Below, one piece after another: positions 8,466-17,128 of a DNA stretch of 64,000 bases. Origin of the DNA: Myxococcales bacterium. Its GTDB lineage: Bacteria; Myxococcota_A; Polyangia; Fen-1088. How positions within the stretch are numbered: the first letter of the stretch is position 1; each line of letters begins with the position of its first letter. Below the pieces are notes generated by a model, which saw only the letters and a program-made list of their open reading frames with translations, was not told the origin of the DNA and ran no database searches. The position numbers and the translations under genes were made by a program. The stretch covers positions 124,001-188,000 of the forward strand of contig PLNW01000083.1 of the NCBI GenBank assembly GCA_003142855.1, in the 5' to 3' direction.

Positions 8466-9662
8466 TCAGCGAGCCAGAAAGCCGCGCACAAGGCGCCCGA
8501 CCTTGGCGGTCTCGACCAAGAAAGAATCGTGGCCGTAGTGTGACGGCACGTTGGCGTAGGTGACGGGACGGTTGGCCTGGGTCATGGCCAAGGCCAGCTC
8601 TTTGCAGACATCGGGGGGATAGAGCCAGTCCGAATCGAACGAGACGATCAGCATCTTGGCGCGGATGCGCCGGCAGGCCTCGGTCAGGCTGCCTCCGCCC
8701 CAAGCCGCAGCGGCGTCGTAGTAGTCCATGGCGCGCGTGATGTAGAGGTAGCTGTTGGCATCGAATCGTTCGACAAACGCGCGACCTTGGTAGTCGAGGT
8801 AGCTCTCCACCGCGAACTCGATGCCGAAGCCCCCGGGCCGGCCATTGGCGCCATCCTGCAGGCGCCGGCCGAATTTTTCGTGCATGCCTTCGTCGGAAAG
8901 ATAGGTGATGTGGGCCAGCATGCGCGCCGCTGCCAGGCCAGCCCCGGGACCCTCGCCGTCGTAGTAGTCACCGCCTGCAAAATTGGGATCGTGGAGAATG
9001 CAGTAGCGGCCCACGGCGTTGAAGGCCAGACCTTGCACCGACAGGCGCGCGCTGGCCGCCAGGACCACCGCGCGTTCCACCCGGTCCGGGTGGGCGAGCG
9101 CCATCTCCAGCGCCTGCTGGCCGCCGAGCGAACCGCCCACCACCGCCCGCACCCGTTCGATGCCGAGGACGTCGAGAAGGCGCATGTGCAGGTTGACCCA
9201 GTCACCCACCGTGACCATGGGAAAGCGCAAGCCGTAGGGCTTTCCCGTCGAGGAATCTACGGATGACGGCCCTGTAGTGCCGTAGCATCCGCCCAGCACA
9301 TTGGGGCAGATGACGAACAGCTGGTTGGTGTCGATGGCTTTGCCGGGACCCACGATGGCGTCCCACCAACCCGGTTTCTTCTGGCGCCACGTGCGGCCGC
9401 TCTCGACCGCACGACGGTCCCAGCCCGCGACATGCGCGTCCCCCGACAGCGCATGCGTGATGAAGACGACGTTGTCCTTGTGGGGCGAGAGTGAGCCGTA
9501 GGTCTCATACTCGACGTTGACCGGGCTGATGCTGCCGCCCAGCTCAAGCGTCAGCGCTGAGTCCGCAGGCACCAGACACGTCGTCTGCGCTTCCGTCCAC
9601 CCGACCGAGCCCGGAGCATCGGGCGGGGTCGTGCGCGGTTCATCCTTCTTTGCGGGATCCAT
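8466..9662 (-). CDS. metX: Homoserine O-acetyltransferase MetX
   Basis: Alpha/beta-hydrolase enzyme of 398 residues that transfers an acyl group from acyl-CoA to L-homoserine, the first committed step to methionine. The nucleophile elbow is GGSLGGQQ; the catalytic Asp and His lie in DSDWLYPP and SHYGHDSF. FITHALSGDAHVAGW is the MetX signature near the N-terminus. The ATG at 9662 is preferred to longer frames, which would run into non-conserved sequence. It sits 47 bases after the Rrf2 regulator gene and is probably cotranscribed with it and with metW. Confidence 0.94.
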   Translation of the reverse strand: MDPAKKDEPRTTPPDAPGSVGWTEAQTTCLVPADSALTLELGGSISPVNVEYETYGSLSPHKDNVVFITHALSGDAHVAGWDRRAVESGRTWRQKKPGWWDAIVGPGKAIDTNQLFVICPNVLGGCYGTTGPSSVDSSTGKPYGLRFPMVTVGDWVNLHMRLLDVLGIERVRAVVGGSLGGQQALEMALAHPDRVERAVVLAASARLSVQGLAFNAVGRYCILHDPNFAGGDYYDGEGPGAGLAAARMLAHITYLSDEGMHEKFGRRLQDGANGRPGGFGIEFAVESYLDYQGRAFVERFDANSYLYITRAMDYYDAAAAWGGGSLTEACRRIRAKMLIVSFDSDWLYPPDVCKELALAMTQANRPVTYANVPSHYGHDSFLVETAKVGRLVRGFLAR

Positions 9663-9709
9663 GCGAGTCGGTATCAGGTCCGAGCGGCCAGAGGGAAAGC
9701 TTTCGCCGT

Positions 9710-10156
9710 CTAGATGGAATAGGTGGGGGCCTTGGCGCGCAAGGCGGCCCGATAGCGGTCTGTCAGATCCTGGAAGTTCGTCGAGTTGTATACCGCCTCC
9801 ACAGCCGCGCAAGCACGCTCCCACAACTTGACGAAGACGCAGTCCCCAGCATGCGGGCACTCGGCTTGCGGGTGGTTAGCGCACAGCGTGGAAAGGGGCT
9901 GGCCCTGCAGGACTTGCAGAACGTCGCCGACTGACACTTCGGCCGGCGGACGGGCCAGGATGTACCCGCCCTCGTTTCCACGCCGTGAGGCCACGAAACC
10001 CCCGCGTTTGAGCTGGGCCAGGATAGCCTCGAGAAAGCGCGCCGGGATCGCTTGCGCTTTGGCGATCTGAGAGATGGAAATGGGTCCCTGTCCGAAGCGA
10101 AACGAAAGCTCCAGAACCGCCTTCAGCGCGTACCGGCTTTTCTGGCTCACGTTCAC
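9710..10156 (-). CDS. Rrf2-family transcriptional regulator with three cysteines
   Basis: 148-residue winged-helix regulator starting at GTG. The helix-turn-helix is at 26-50, with the family wing GNEGGYILARP near 60-70. Cysteines 92, 100 and 106 stand where IscR has its iron–sulfur ligands (C92, C98, C104), so a cluster is plausible although the first spacing is two residues longer. Placement directly before metX and metW suggests control of sulfur amino-acid synthesis, as with CymR-type members, but the effector is not known. Autoregulation is likely. Confidence 0.88.
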   Translation of the reverse strand: MNVSQKSRYALKAVLELSFRFGQGPISISQIAKAQAIPARFLEAILAQLKRGGFVASRRGNEGGYILARPPAEVSVGDVLQVLQGQPLSTLCANHPQAECPHAGDCVFVKLWERACAAVEAVYNSTNFQDLTDRYRAALRAKAPTYSI

Positions 10157-10200
10157 GGTTAGAATCCTGTTGGCAACCCCAAGGGCGCAAATCCTACCGG

Positions 10201-10241
10201 GGTGATAGTGCTTGGGAGGGGGGGTGTCAAGGTGATAGTGC
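10201..10241. promoter_or_regulatory. Direct repeat in the rrf2/era intergenic region
   Basis: GGTGATAGTGC occurs twice, at 10201-10211 and 10231-10241, exactly 30 bases apart, or about three helical turns. It lies between the divergent rrf2 and era genes, where an operator would be expected. A G-rich run separates the copies. Binding by the Rrf2 protein is only a guess. Confidence 0.35.
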
Positions 10242-10306
10242 GTCGAGAAATGGTCGGATGGTGACGCGCCATCGTCGACCTTGCCGCCGCAGTGGTCCTA
10301 GGCCAG

Positions 10307-10315
10307 TGCTATACA
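10307..10315 (+). promoter_or_regulatory. Extended -10 promoter element before era
   Basis: TGCTATACA matches the extended -10 form (TGnTATAAT-like). No good -35 is seen. A transcript would begin near 10322, only a few bases before the GTG at 10325. This argues against the upstream GTG at 10292 as the era start and allows a nearly leaderless message. Confidence 0.4.
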
Positions 10316-10324
10316 AGCGCTCCA

Positions 10325-11338
10325 GTGCCTGACACTTTTGACTCCAACGTGCTTTCCAAGTCTGCCTTGAGCGTGGCCGGGACCGTGGCCATCCTGGGCA
10401 GGCCCAACGTGGGCAAGTCCACCCTGCTCAACCGAATCGTCGGCGAGAAACTGGCCATCGTCACACCCAAGCCACAGACCACGCGCACGCGCATCGTGGG
10501 CGTGTGGAACGGCGAGGCTGAGTTGCCCGCCACGGATCCGCGCGCAGGGCAGGGGCCGGTCAAGGGCCAGATCGTGTTTGTGGACACACCCGGTGTGCAC
10601 GAGGCGCGCTCGGAACTGAACCGCTTCATGGTGCGCGAGGCGATGGCGACCATCGACCAAGTGGACGCGGCCTTGCTGGTGGTGGAGGCGCACGCGCTTA
10701 GCGGTGCCCTTTCTCCAGCTGCAGCGGCTCTGCCTGAGGGGGAACGGCGCATCCTCGAACGGTTGGCTGAGACCAAGCGGCCCACGGTGCTGGCCCTCAA
10801 CAAGGCCGACAAGGTGAAGGACAAGACTCAGTTGCTTCCCATCCTCGAGTGGTGGACGAAGGCGTACGCTTTTTCTGCGGTGGTGCCCACCTGCGCGACC
10901 CGGGGCAAGGGCGTGGAGGGCATCGTGCGCGAGTTGCTGGGCATCTTGCCCGAGGGGCCGCCGCTCTATGGCCCCGACGTGCTCACGGATCGGACGGAAC
11001 GGTTCCTGGCCGGCGAGCTGATTCGGGAGCAGCTCTTTCTGCGCCTGCGACAGGAACTGCCGTATGCCACGGCGGTCCTGGTCGAGACCTGGAACGACCG
11101 CCCAGCCGGCGACACGGTCATCGAGGCAACCATAGTCGTGGAGCGCGAAAGCCAGAAGGCCATCGTGGTGGGCAGGCATGGCTCCATGATTCGTGACGTG
11201 GGCACGGCCGGCCGCCAGGAGATCGCGAAGTTTCTCGGCCGTCCGGTTCATCTGCGTCTGAACGTGCGCGTGGAAGAAGACTGGACCCATTCGCGCAGCG
11301 AGATTGCGCGTTTGGGCTACGAGGACGGAACTCGGTGA
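10325..11338 (+). CDS. era: GTPase Era, 16S rRNA maturation and small-subunit assembly
   Basis: GTP-binding protein that binds the 3' end of 16S rRNA. The G domain has G1 GRPNVGKS, the QTTRTR switch I, G3 DTPG and G4 NKAD; a C-terminal KH domain includes the GRHGSMIRDVG turn. There is an insertion of about 15 residues (PATDPRAGQGPVKGQ) between G2 and G3. The start is uncertain: GTG codons at 10292, 10325, 10349 and 10373 are in frame and none has a good ribosome site. The stop overlaps the der GTG start. Confidence 0.93.
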   Translation: MPDTFDSNVLSKSALSVAGTVAILGRPNVGKSTLLNRIVGEKLAIVTPKPQTTRTRIVGVWNGEAELPATDPRAGQGPVKGQIVFVDTPGVHEARSELNRFMVREAMATIDQVDAALLVVEAHALSGALSPAAAALPEGERRILERLAETKRPTVLALNKADKVKDKTQLLPILEWWTKAYAFSAVVPTCATRGKGVEGIVRELLGILPEGPPLYGPDVLTDRTERFLAGELIREQLFLRLRQELPYATAVLVETWNDRPAGDTVIEATIVVERESQKAIVVGRHGSMIRDVGTAGRQEIAKFLGRPVHLRLNVRVEEDWTHSRSEIARLGYEDGTR

Positions 11339-12744
11339 GCAGACGAGGCCGCCGGCCAGCCGACGATCCGTCGCTGCCAATCGTGTCTTTGGTGGGACGG
11401 CCCAACGTGGGCAAGTCGTCTTTGTTCAACCGCTTGGTGGGTGGCCAGCCCGCGCTGGTCGAGGACATGCCGGGCGTCACGCGCGATCGGCGCTATGGCG
11501 CGTGCGAGTGGGTCGGCACGAGGTTTCGGCTGACCGACACGGGCGGTCTGGATCCCGGCGCAAGCGGGATCCTGGGTGCTATGCGCTCGCAGACCCTGCG
11601 CGCTGTGGACGAGGCGGCGGTTTTGATTCTCGTGCTGGACGTGAAGGAAGGCATCACTCCGGTCGACCAGGAGGTGGCTCAACTATTGCGGCGTACCGGC
11701 AAGCCCGTGCTGATCGCGGCTAACAAGGTGGATTCGGCCGCGCGCGAGCCAAGCATGGCCGAGGTGTTCCGCCTGGGTTTTGACCAAGTTTTCGCAGTAT
11801 CGGCCTCGCATGGGCGTGGTGTGGGGGACTTGCTTGACGCCACGGTCGCCGCCTTGGGCAGGGCCTCCTCGCCCTCAATGCCCGTCGAGAAAGACGACCC
11901 GCTGGCGGCGGAAAGCCAGGGCGAGAGCGCGCCCATTCGCCTGGCCTTTGTCGGCAAGCCCAACGTGGGCAAGTCATCTCTGGTCAATCGCCTGCTCGGG
12001 GAGGAGAGGGTGTTGGTGCATGACCAGCCCGGCACCACCCGCGACCCCATCGACACACCCTTCACCTGGCAGGGGCGCGAGTTCGTGCTGGTGGACACCG
12101 CAGGCCTGCGGCGCCGCCGCGCCATCGACACCCTGACGGAGGCGGTATCGGCGAAGATGGCGCGCGACCAACTGGCGCGCGCAGACGTCGTGGCCCTGGT
12201 CATCGATGCCCAGAACGGAGCCACGGCCGAGGACGCGAAGCTGGCCAGCTTCATCGAGGAGTCGGGCCGGGCTGCGCTCATCGTGGTCAACAAGGGCGAC
12301 CTCATCCGTCGGGCCGAGATTGACGGAAAAGTTGCCGCTGTTCGCGAGGAGCTCGGCTTCATGGCGTGGGCGCCGGTGGTGGTCACCTCTGCGGTCACGG
12401 GACGTGGCGCTGGTGAAATCCCGAAGATGACAGCTGAGGTGTTTGGTCAATGGTGTCGACGAGTTCCGACGTCAGAGCTAAACAAACACTTTGAGGAAAT
12501 TGTGACCCGTCGGCCGCCCCCTGCTGGGCCTGGCGGAAGCTACGTCCGTCTGTACTACATCACCCAGGCGCAGACCAGTCCGCCGTCGTTCTTCGTCAGC
12601 GCAAACTATCCCAAGGCCGTGGGATTGCCCTATCGCCGATATCTCACCAACCAACTGAGAAATATCTACGGGTTCGAGGGATCGCCCTTGCGGCTCGTCC
12701 TGCGTGCCCACAGCGGCAAGAAGCCGGTACGAAAGGCTGGCTGA
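11335..12744 (+). CDS. der: GTPase Der (EngA), 50S assembly
   Basis: 469-residue double-G-domain GTPase needed for large ribosomal subunit assembly. Two complete G domains are seen, each with GRPNVGKSS or GKPNVGKSS and a PGVTRD or PGTTRD switch, separated by a linker with acidic stretches. A KH-like domain follows and ends in a basic tail (SGKKPVRKAG). It begins at a GTG overlapping the era stop, so era and der form one operon. Confidence 0.96.
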   Translation: MSRRGRRPADDPSLPIVSLVGRPNVGKSSLFNRLVGGQPALVEDMPGVTRDRRYGACEWVGTRFRLTDTGGLDPGASGILGAMRSQTLRAVDEAAVLILVLDVKEGITPVDQEVAQLLRRTGKPVLIAANKVDSAAREPSMAEVFRLGFDQVFAVSASHGRGVGDLLDATVAALGRASSPSMPVEKDDPLAAESQGESAPIRLAFVGKPNVGKSSLVNRLLGEERVLVHDQPGTTRDPIDTPFTWQGREFVLVDTAGLRRRRAIDTLTEAVSAKMARDQLARADVVALVIDAQNGATAEDAKLASFIEESGRAALIVVNKGDLIRRAEIDGKVAAVREELGFMAWAPVVVTSAVTGRGAGEIPKMTAEVFGQWCRRVPTSELNKHFEEIVTRRPPPAGPGGSYVRLYYITQAQTSPPSFFVSANYPKAVGLPYRRYLTNQLRNIYGFEGSPLRLVLRAHSGKKPVRKAG

Positions 12745-12750
12745 ACCATT

Positions 12751-13290
12751 TCAGAAAACCCGGCCCACGCGAAGGCCGGCGCAGGCCCACCAGGGATGGG
12801 CGCCACCAGACCCGGCCAGGCGCAGGGCGAAGAAGTCAAAGCGGGCCAACGCTGCCAGGGTCCAGCGTCGCGAGAGCAGATACTCTGCGCCGAGCCCCAC
12901 TTGCGGTCCCAGGCGCTGCGAGCTGGCGCCTCCACCGCGCAGATCGGCCAGGCTGAGCCCCAGGTCCACAAACGGCACCCAGCGCACCACATCGAGCGAG
13001 TAGGTCGCACCCAGGGACAGGGCCGTCACCTGGCGTGGACTGCCTGATGCAGACCCGGGCTGCCAGGACCCGCTCACCACCGCGCGGCCGGCCCAGGCGT
13101 CGGTGAACCCCATCATGGCCTCGACGCCTGCCTGCATTCCGGGACGTGCGTGGTCGTCGCCGGCCAGGGCGAATCCGAGCGACGCAGAGACCTGCTTTTC
13201 TCCCGGACCCGTCGCGTGCGCAGGGCTAGGCGCCGCGCACAGGATGAGGAGGTTCACGGTCAACAGGCCCTGGATGGGACGGCCCAGCAT
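12751..13290 (-). CDS. Small outer-membrane beta-barrel protein, unknown role
   Basis: 179 residues with an N-terminal signal (cleavage likely after PAHA). The rest is short amphipathic strands with Gly and aromatic residues ending in GLRVGRVF, a C-terminal Phe as in many barrels. The size suggests an eight-stranded OmpA/OmpW-like barrel. It is encoded opposite to, and between, der and the YfgM-like gene. No specific family is recognised. Confidence 0.6.
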   Translation of the reverse strand: MLGRPIQGLLTVNLLILCAAPSPAHATGPGEKQVSASLGFALAGDDHARPGMQAGVEAMMGFTDAWAGRAVVSGSWQPGSASGSPRQVTALSLGATYSLDVVRWVPFVDLGLSLADLRGGGASSQRLGPQVGLGAEYLLSRRWTLAALARFDFFALRLAGSGGAHPWWACAGLRVGRVF

Positions 13291-13349
13291 GTTCCGCAGT
13301 GTACAAGGTCAGTTGACCCGACCCTATCCCTCTGTTATCTCCTCACCCC

Positions 13350-14102
13350 GTGGCCCGCTCCATCAATCGCAAAGAGTTGAAGCAACCCGACGAGTTCGTC
13401 AGCTTCTGGACGCGACTCGGTTCCTCCATTTCCGCCCACCGTGGCAAGGTCATCGCGGCCTGCGTGATCGTGGTGGGGGGCACCGGCGGGACTTGGGGAA
13501 GCATGGCTTGGAAGCAGCACAAGGCCACTCGGGAAACCGAGGCCTTTTCGCGCGTCGAAAAGACGGCTTTGGCGCCGCTGCTACCCGAGAAGACCGAGGA
13601 GACCAAGCCGGCAGACGACGAAGGCGAGGGCATGCGCTTCAAGACCGAACAGGAGCGCCTGCTGGCCACCGTCACGGAGGCCGACGCTTTTGTGGCAACG
13701 CATGGCTCTTCGGGCCTGGCCCGGCGGGCGTTGCTCATCAAGGCCAATTCCTTGCTCCGCCTCGGCAAGGGTGCGGACGCGGCCACTGCCTTCCAGCAAC
13801 TTGCGCAAGACGAAGCTGACAAGAGCATGCGCTTGGTCGAACAGGATGGCCTGGCCTTGGCGCTCGAAGCTCAGGGCCAGATCGACAAGGCCATCGACCT
13901 GTACAGCAGCATGGCCATCGAGGCCCAGCAGGTCGGAAATTTCTATGCGGACCGTGCTCTCTTCGGCAAAGCGCGCTTGCTGCAGAAGCAGGGCAAAGGC
14001 AAGGACGCCGAAAAAGTCCTGCACGAGATCCTGGACAAGATGCCCAAGACTTCGTTGCGCAGGGATATCGATGACCGCCTGGCCGCGCTGGGCGACCAAT
14101 AG
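13350..14102 (+). CDS. YfgM-like membrane-anchored tetratricopeptide protein
   Basis: 250 residues: a cytosolic N-tail, one membrane segment near 32-51 (GKVIAACVIVVGGTGG) and a periplasmic helical region with TPR-like repeats from about 110. This matches the layout of YfgM, an ancillary partner of SecYEG and PpiD. In E. coli yfgM, bamB and der are adjacent; here der precedes it and the BamB-like gene follows after 10 bases, which supports the call. It starts at GTG. Confidence 0.72.
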   Translation: MARSINRKELKQPDEFVSFWTRLGSSISAHRGKVIAACVIVVGGTGGTWGSMAWKQHKATRETEAFSRVEKTALAPLLPEKTEETKPADDEGEGMRFKTEQERLLATVTEADAFVATHGSSGLARRALLIKANSLLRLGKGADAATAFQQLAQDEADKSMRLVEQDGLALALEAQGQIDKAIDLYSSMAIEAQQVGNFYADRALFGKARLLQKQGKGKDAEKVLHEILDKMPKTSLRRDIDDRLAALGDQ

Positions 14103-14112
14103 AGAGTGGTTG

Positions 14113-15270
14113 ATGTCGTTCCCGCGCCAACTCGCGGCTCGGCCCGGCCGTGCGCTGGGCCTATTGCTGGTGCTGTACGGCTGCGGAGGCGGCGCCCTTC
14201 ATCGCGCGACCGAGGCGCGGCATGAGTATCCCGCCGGCGTCGTCCAAATGCGCTGGCGCATGGTCATTCATCCCTACTCTGCCAGCGAAGCGCAGCCCGA
14301 GGAATGTGCCACGGGAGCGCTGGTTGATTCGCGTCTCATCCTGGGCTCGCGTGCGGGACGGGTGGCGGCGGTGGACACGGCGAGCGGCCGTCTGATCTGG
14401 TCCGTGCCGATTGCGGGGGGCGTTGATGGTGAGGCGCGTTTTGATCAGGCGCACGGCCAGGTCTACCTGGGCAGCGACGATGGGATCTTCTACGCGCTCG
14501 ACCCGCAGGACGGGACAACCCGTTGGTCGTACAAAGGCAAGGGCGCGGTCGAGCGCCAGCCCGAGGTGGGAGCCGCCCTGGTCTACTTCGCCAGCGCAGC
14601 GAATCGCGTGGTCGCGCTGGAAGCAGCCACAGGCAAGAAGCGGTGGCAGTACGAACGCGACACGCCCGAGGGATTCAGCATCCACGGTCACGCGGGGCCG
14701 CGCCTAGGTGGGGATGTCATCTACACGGGTTTCGATGACGGGTACCTGGTCGCGCTGGGCGCCGAGACCGGTGAACTGCGCTGGGCCCACTCCCTGGCCG
14801 CTGCCTCGGATCAATTTGTGGACGTGGATTCGACCCCTGTATTGCGCGATGATCTGGTGATCGCGGCCTCTTACTCGGGCGGGCTGTACGCCTTGCGGGC
14901 CAAAGACGGCGATGTGGTCTGGCGCCTGGGGGTGGAGGGAGCCGTGGCTATCCGAGCCGGGGCGACCCGACTGTACGTGGCCTCCCCGCGGGATGGCTTG
15001 GCCGCGGTGACGATGCAAGGACGCATCGAATGGCGGCAAGGCCTGGCCCAGGCTGGCGACCTGACCTCGCCTCAGGAAGTTGGCCCCTACCTGATTTTCA
15101 CCGGTGGCCGCTCCGGTCTGTTCGTGGTGGATCGATCGAACGGACAGCTCTTGCAGGTCTTCGACCCAGGCCGCGGAATGTGCGCGGTGCCCCTCATCGA
15201 TGCTGAGAGACGTGAGATCTACGTGCTCGCCAACAGCGGGACTTTGTACGCGCTGTCTTTGATTTGGTGA
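14113..15270 (+). CDS. bamB: BamB-like PQQ beta-propeller lipoprotein
   Basis: 385-residue lipoprotein (lipobox LYGC near residue 21) with a beta-propeller of PQQ-type blades: repeats of the form VYLGSDDGIFYALDPQDG and LYALRAKDGDVVWRL, with the A.D...G...W signature. BamB scaffolds the BAM complex that inserts outer-membrane proteins. Its position after the YfgM-like gene and close to der matches the E. coli neighbourhood. The ATG at 14113 is preferred because it gives the signal peptide and follows GAGAGTGG. Confidence 0.82.
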   Translation: MSFPRQLAARPGRALGLLLVLYGCGGGALHRATEARHEYPAGVVQMRWRMVIHPYSASEAQPEECATGALVDSRLILGSRAGRVAAVDTASGRLIWSVPIAGGVDGEARFDQAHGQVYLGSDDGIFYALDPQDGTTRWSYKGKGAVERQPEVGAALVYFASAANRVVALEAATGKKRWQYERDTPEGFSIHGHAGPRLGGDVIYTGFDDGYLVALGAETGELRWAHSLAAASDQFVDVDSTPVLRDDLVIAASYSGGLYALRAKDGDVVWRLGVEGAVAIRAGATRLYVASPRDGLAAVTMQGRIEWRQGLAQAGDLTSPQEVGPYLIFTGGRSGLFVVDRSNGQLLQVFDPGRGMCAVPLIDAERREIYVLANSGTLYALSLIW

Positions 15271-15280
15271 GTTGGCGCGG

Positions 15281-16000
15281 CTACACCCGCAACGGGCTCT
15301 GCATACCGGTCAGCCTGCGCACCATCTCTTTGATACGTCGGCCGCCTCCGGCATCACGCGCCCGCCAGGCGATGCCGAATACGTTCTCGCTGCCGGACTT
15401 GCCCGCCCAGGCCACACGACCGATGAAAGCCATGGGCACTTCAGCGCCAGGCGGGGCAATCTCCAACACCACCCGTTCTTGGATGGCCACGGTGGCGGAC
15501 GAGAGCACGAAGGCGCCGCCGCGCCCCACGTCGCGTAGGTAGCCGGAGAATGCCTCCAGGCTGCCGACCAGTCGCCAGGAGATGGGTAGGTCGACCGGGA
15601 CGCGCTCGTGGCGCCGCCGGCTGTGTGCGCTGGTGCCGGTCCGGGCGAGATCGAGCAGAAACTCCCACTTGGCCCGTTCGCTGGCCAGAAACTCGACGCC
15701 GATGCCGGCGCGGATTTTCAGGATGTGTCGTCCCGGCCGTCGCCAGGCGACTTGTCCGTACACCACCATCGGGGGCTTGCGGCGACCGAGGCGGACCCTC
15801 ACCGCCACCGTCTCGCCCACGGGAACGTTGCGGCGGGTGGGACAGAACACGCCGCCGTTTCCACCCGAAGGCTGGAAGCCGGCGAGGAACTCGCGCGTGT
15901 TCTTGACGACGAACTCCGGGAAGTTGGCGGCACCGGAAGGCGCCGACGAGGTACTATCTCTGCGATCCCTAGACATTGCCTTTGTTCTGCCGACGGGCAT
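15281..16000 (-). CDS. Protein with tandem PilZ-like domains
   Basis: 239 residues. The second half carries a PilZ domain with the c-di-GMP-binding arginine cluster RRRHERVPVDLP near 132-143 and a DVGRGGAF version of the D/N-x-S-x-x-G motif. The first half resembles a PilZ barrel without the arginine cluster (NTREFLAGFQPSG...GVFCPT), like the paralogous domain common in Myxococcus (TIGR02266-like). It probably acts as a c-di-GMP effector; its partner is unknown. A shorter start at 15976 is possible. The neighbours are unrelated. Confidence 0.75.
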   Translation of the reverse strand: MPVGRTKAMSRDRRDSTSSAPSGAANFPEFVVKNTREFLAGFQPSGGNGGVFCPTRRNVPVGETVAVRVRLGRRKPPMVVYGQVAWRRPGRHILKIRAGIGVEFLASERAKWEFLLDLARTGTSAHSRRRHERVPVDLPISWRLVGSLEAFSGYLRDVGRGGAFVLSSATVAIQERVVLEIAPPGAEVPMAFIGRVAWAGKSGSENVFGIAWRARDAGGGRRIKEMVRRLTGMQSPLRV

Positions 16001-16011
16001 GCTACGCCTTT

Positions 16012-16030
16012 GAGGAGTTGATACTACCTG
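16012..16030 (+). promoter_or_regulatory. Ribosome site and CTG start of queA
   Basis: GAGGAG at 16012-16017 lies 10 bases before a CTG at 16028. In this frame TGA at 16019 closes the reading frame upstream, and no ATG, GTG or TTG occurs until TTG at 16109, which would remove conserved residues. The CTG aligns with the family start. See the queA entry. Confidence 0.6.
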
Positions 16031-17128
16031 CGAACCGACGATTTCAACTACCAGCTACCACTTCAACGGGTTGCCACGCAACCCGCCCCTCAGAGGGACG
16101 AAGCGCGTTTGCTGATTCTTAGCCGAGACACGGGCGAGCGCAATCATGCTCTTTTCGGAGATATCGATCGCTTTCTCCGCCCGCGGTCCTTGCTGGTGGT
16201 TAACGACACGCGCGTCATTCCGGCGCGCCTGTCAGGAACCAAGTCCACGGGCGGTCGGGTTGAGATCCTTCTGGTCGAGAGGATGTCCGCTGATGACAGC
16301 AGCGGCGATGCGAGCTGGCGCGAAGATTGGCAGGCACTGGCGCGCGGGTTGGGCCGGCAGTCGCCCGGCGCGCGCTTGCGGTTCGCAGGTGATCTGCAGG
16401 CAGAAATTCTCGGGTGTGGGCCGCGGGGAGAGGTCGAGCTTCGCTTCTCTGGGCCAGGCCAGGTAGGCGTGCTGACACGCATCGAGAAGATCGGTACGGT
16501 CCCGCTGCCACCCTATATCGAGGCAGCGCGAAAAGAGCAAGGGACCGTGGTTCGGCCGGCCGACGACAAGATTCGCTATCAGACCGTCTACGCGCGCCAG
16601 CCGGGCGCCGTCGCGGCTCCCACCGCGGGCCTGCATTTCACCGAGGAGCTTCTGACCAAGCTGCGGGCCGCGGGCCACGAGATCGCACGCATCACCTTGC
16701 ACGTGGGCCCTGGCACCTTTCGGCCAGTCACCACGCCGGACATCGCGCAGCACCGTCTGGATGCCGAACGCTATGAGGTTTCCGAGGCTGCCGCCCAGAG
16801 TTTGCGCCAGGCCCAGGCGCAAGGCCGGCCCATCGTGGCCGTGGGCACGACCGTGGTGCGAACCTTGGAGACCCTGGCCCGGCTGGGTCCCTTGGCTGCC
16901 GGCTGCGGGTCGACCCGCCTGTTTCTTGTGCCAGGGGCCGAGTTTCGCGTGGTGACCGACCTGGTGACCAATTTCCACTTGCCCCGCTCGTCGTTGCTCA
17001 TGCTGGTGGCCGCTTTCGCCGGTCGCGAGTCCGTTCTGGATGCCTACCGCGATGCCATCGAACGCGGCTACCGATTCTACAGCTACGGCGACGCCATGTT
17101 TATCCGTCCAGGGAGCGTGCTGTCGTGA
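16028..17128 (+). CDS. queA: QueA, SAM:tRNA ribosyltransferase-isomerase (CTG start)
   Basis: 366-residue enzyme that adds the ribosyl moiety of SAM to preQ1-tRNA to form epoxyqueuosine. Recognised by VVNDTRVIPARL, the APTAGLHFT motif, LHVGPGTFRPV and TNFHLPRSSLLMLV. Translation from CTG gives RTDDFNYQLPLQRVATQPA, which fits the family N-terminus (xxxDFxYxLPxxLIAxxP). A TTG at 16109 would delete 27 conserved residues. Either CTG initiates or a sequence error hides an ATG. The stop overlaps the tgt start. Confidence 0.9.
   Translation: MRTDDFNYQLPLQRVATQPAPQRDEARLLILSRDTGERNHALFGDIDRFLRPRSLLVVNDTRVIPARLSGTKSTGGRVEILLVERMSADDSSGDASWREDWQALARGLGRQSPGARLRFAGDLQAEILGCGPRGEVELRFSGPGQVGVLTRIEKIGTVPLPPYIEAARKEQGTVVRPADDKIRYQTVYARQPGAVAAPTAGLHFTEELLTKLRAAGHEIARITLHVGPGTFRPVTTPDIAQHRLDAERYEVSEAAAQSLRQAQAQGRPIVAVGTTVVRTLETLARLGPLAAGCGSTRLFLVPGAEFRVVTDLVTNFHLPRSSLLMLVAAFAGRESVLDAYRDAIERGYRFYSYGDAMFIRPGSVLS

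Noticed and set aside
10292-10324. Upstream GTG as era start
   Set aside because: It lies before the extended -10 element and the added residues are not conserved.
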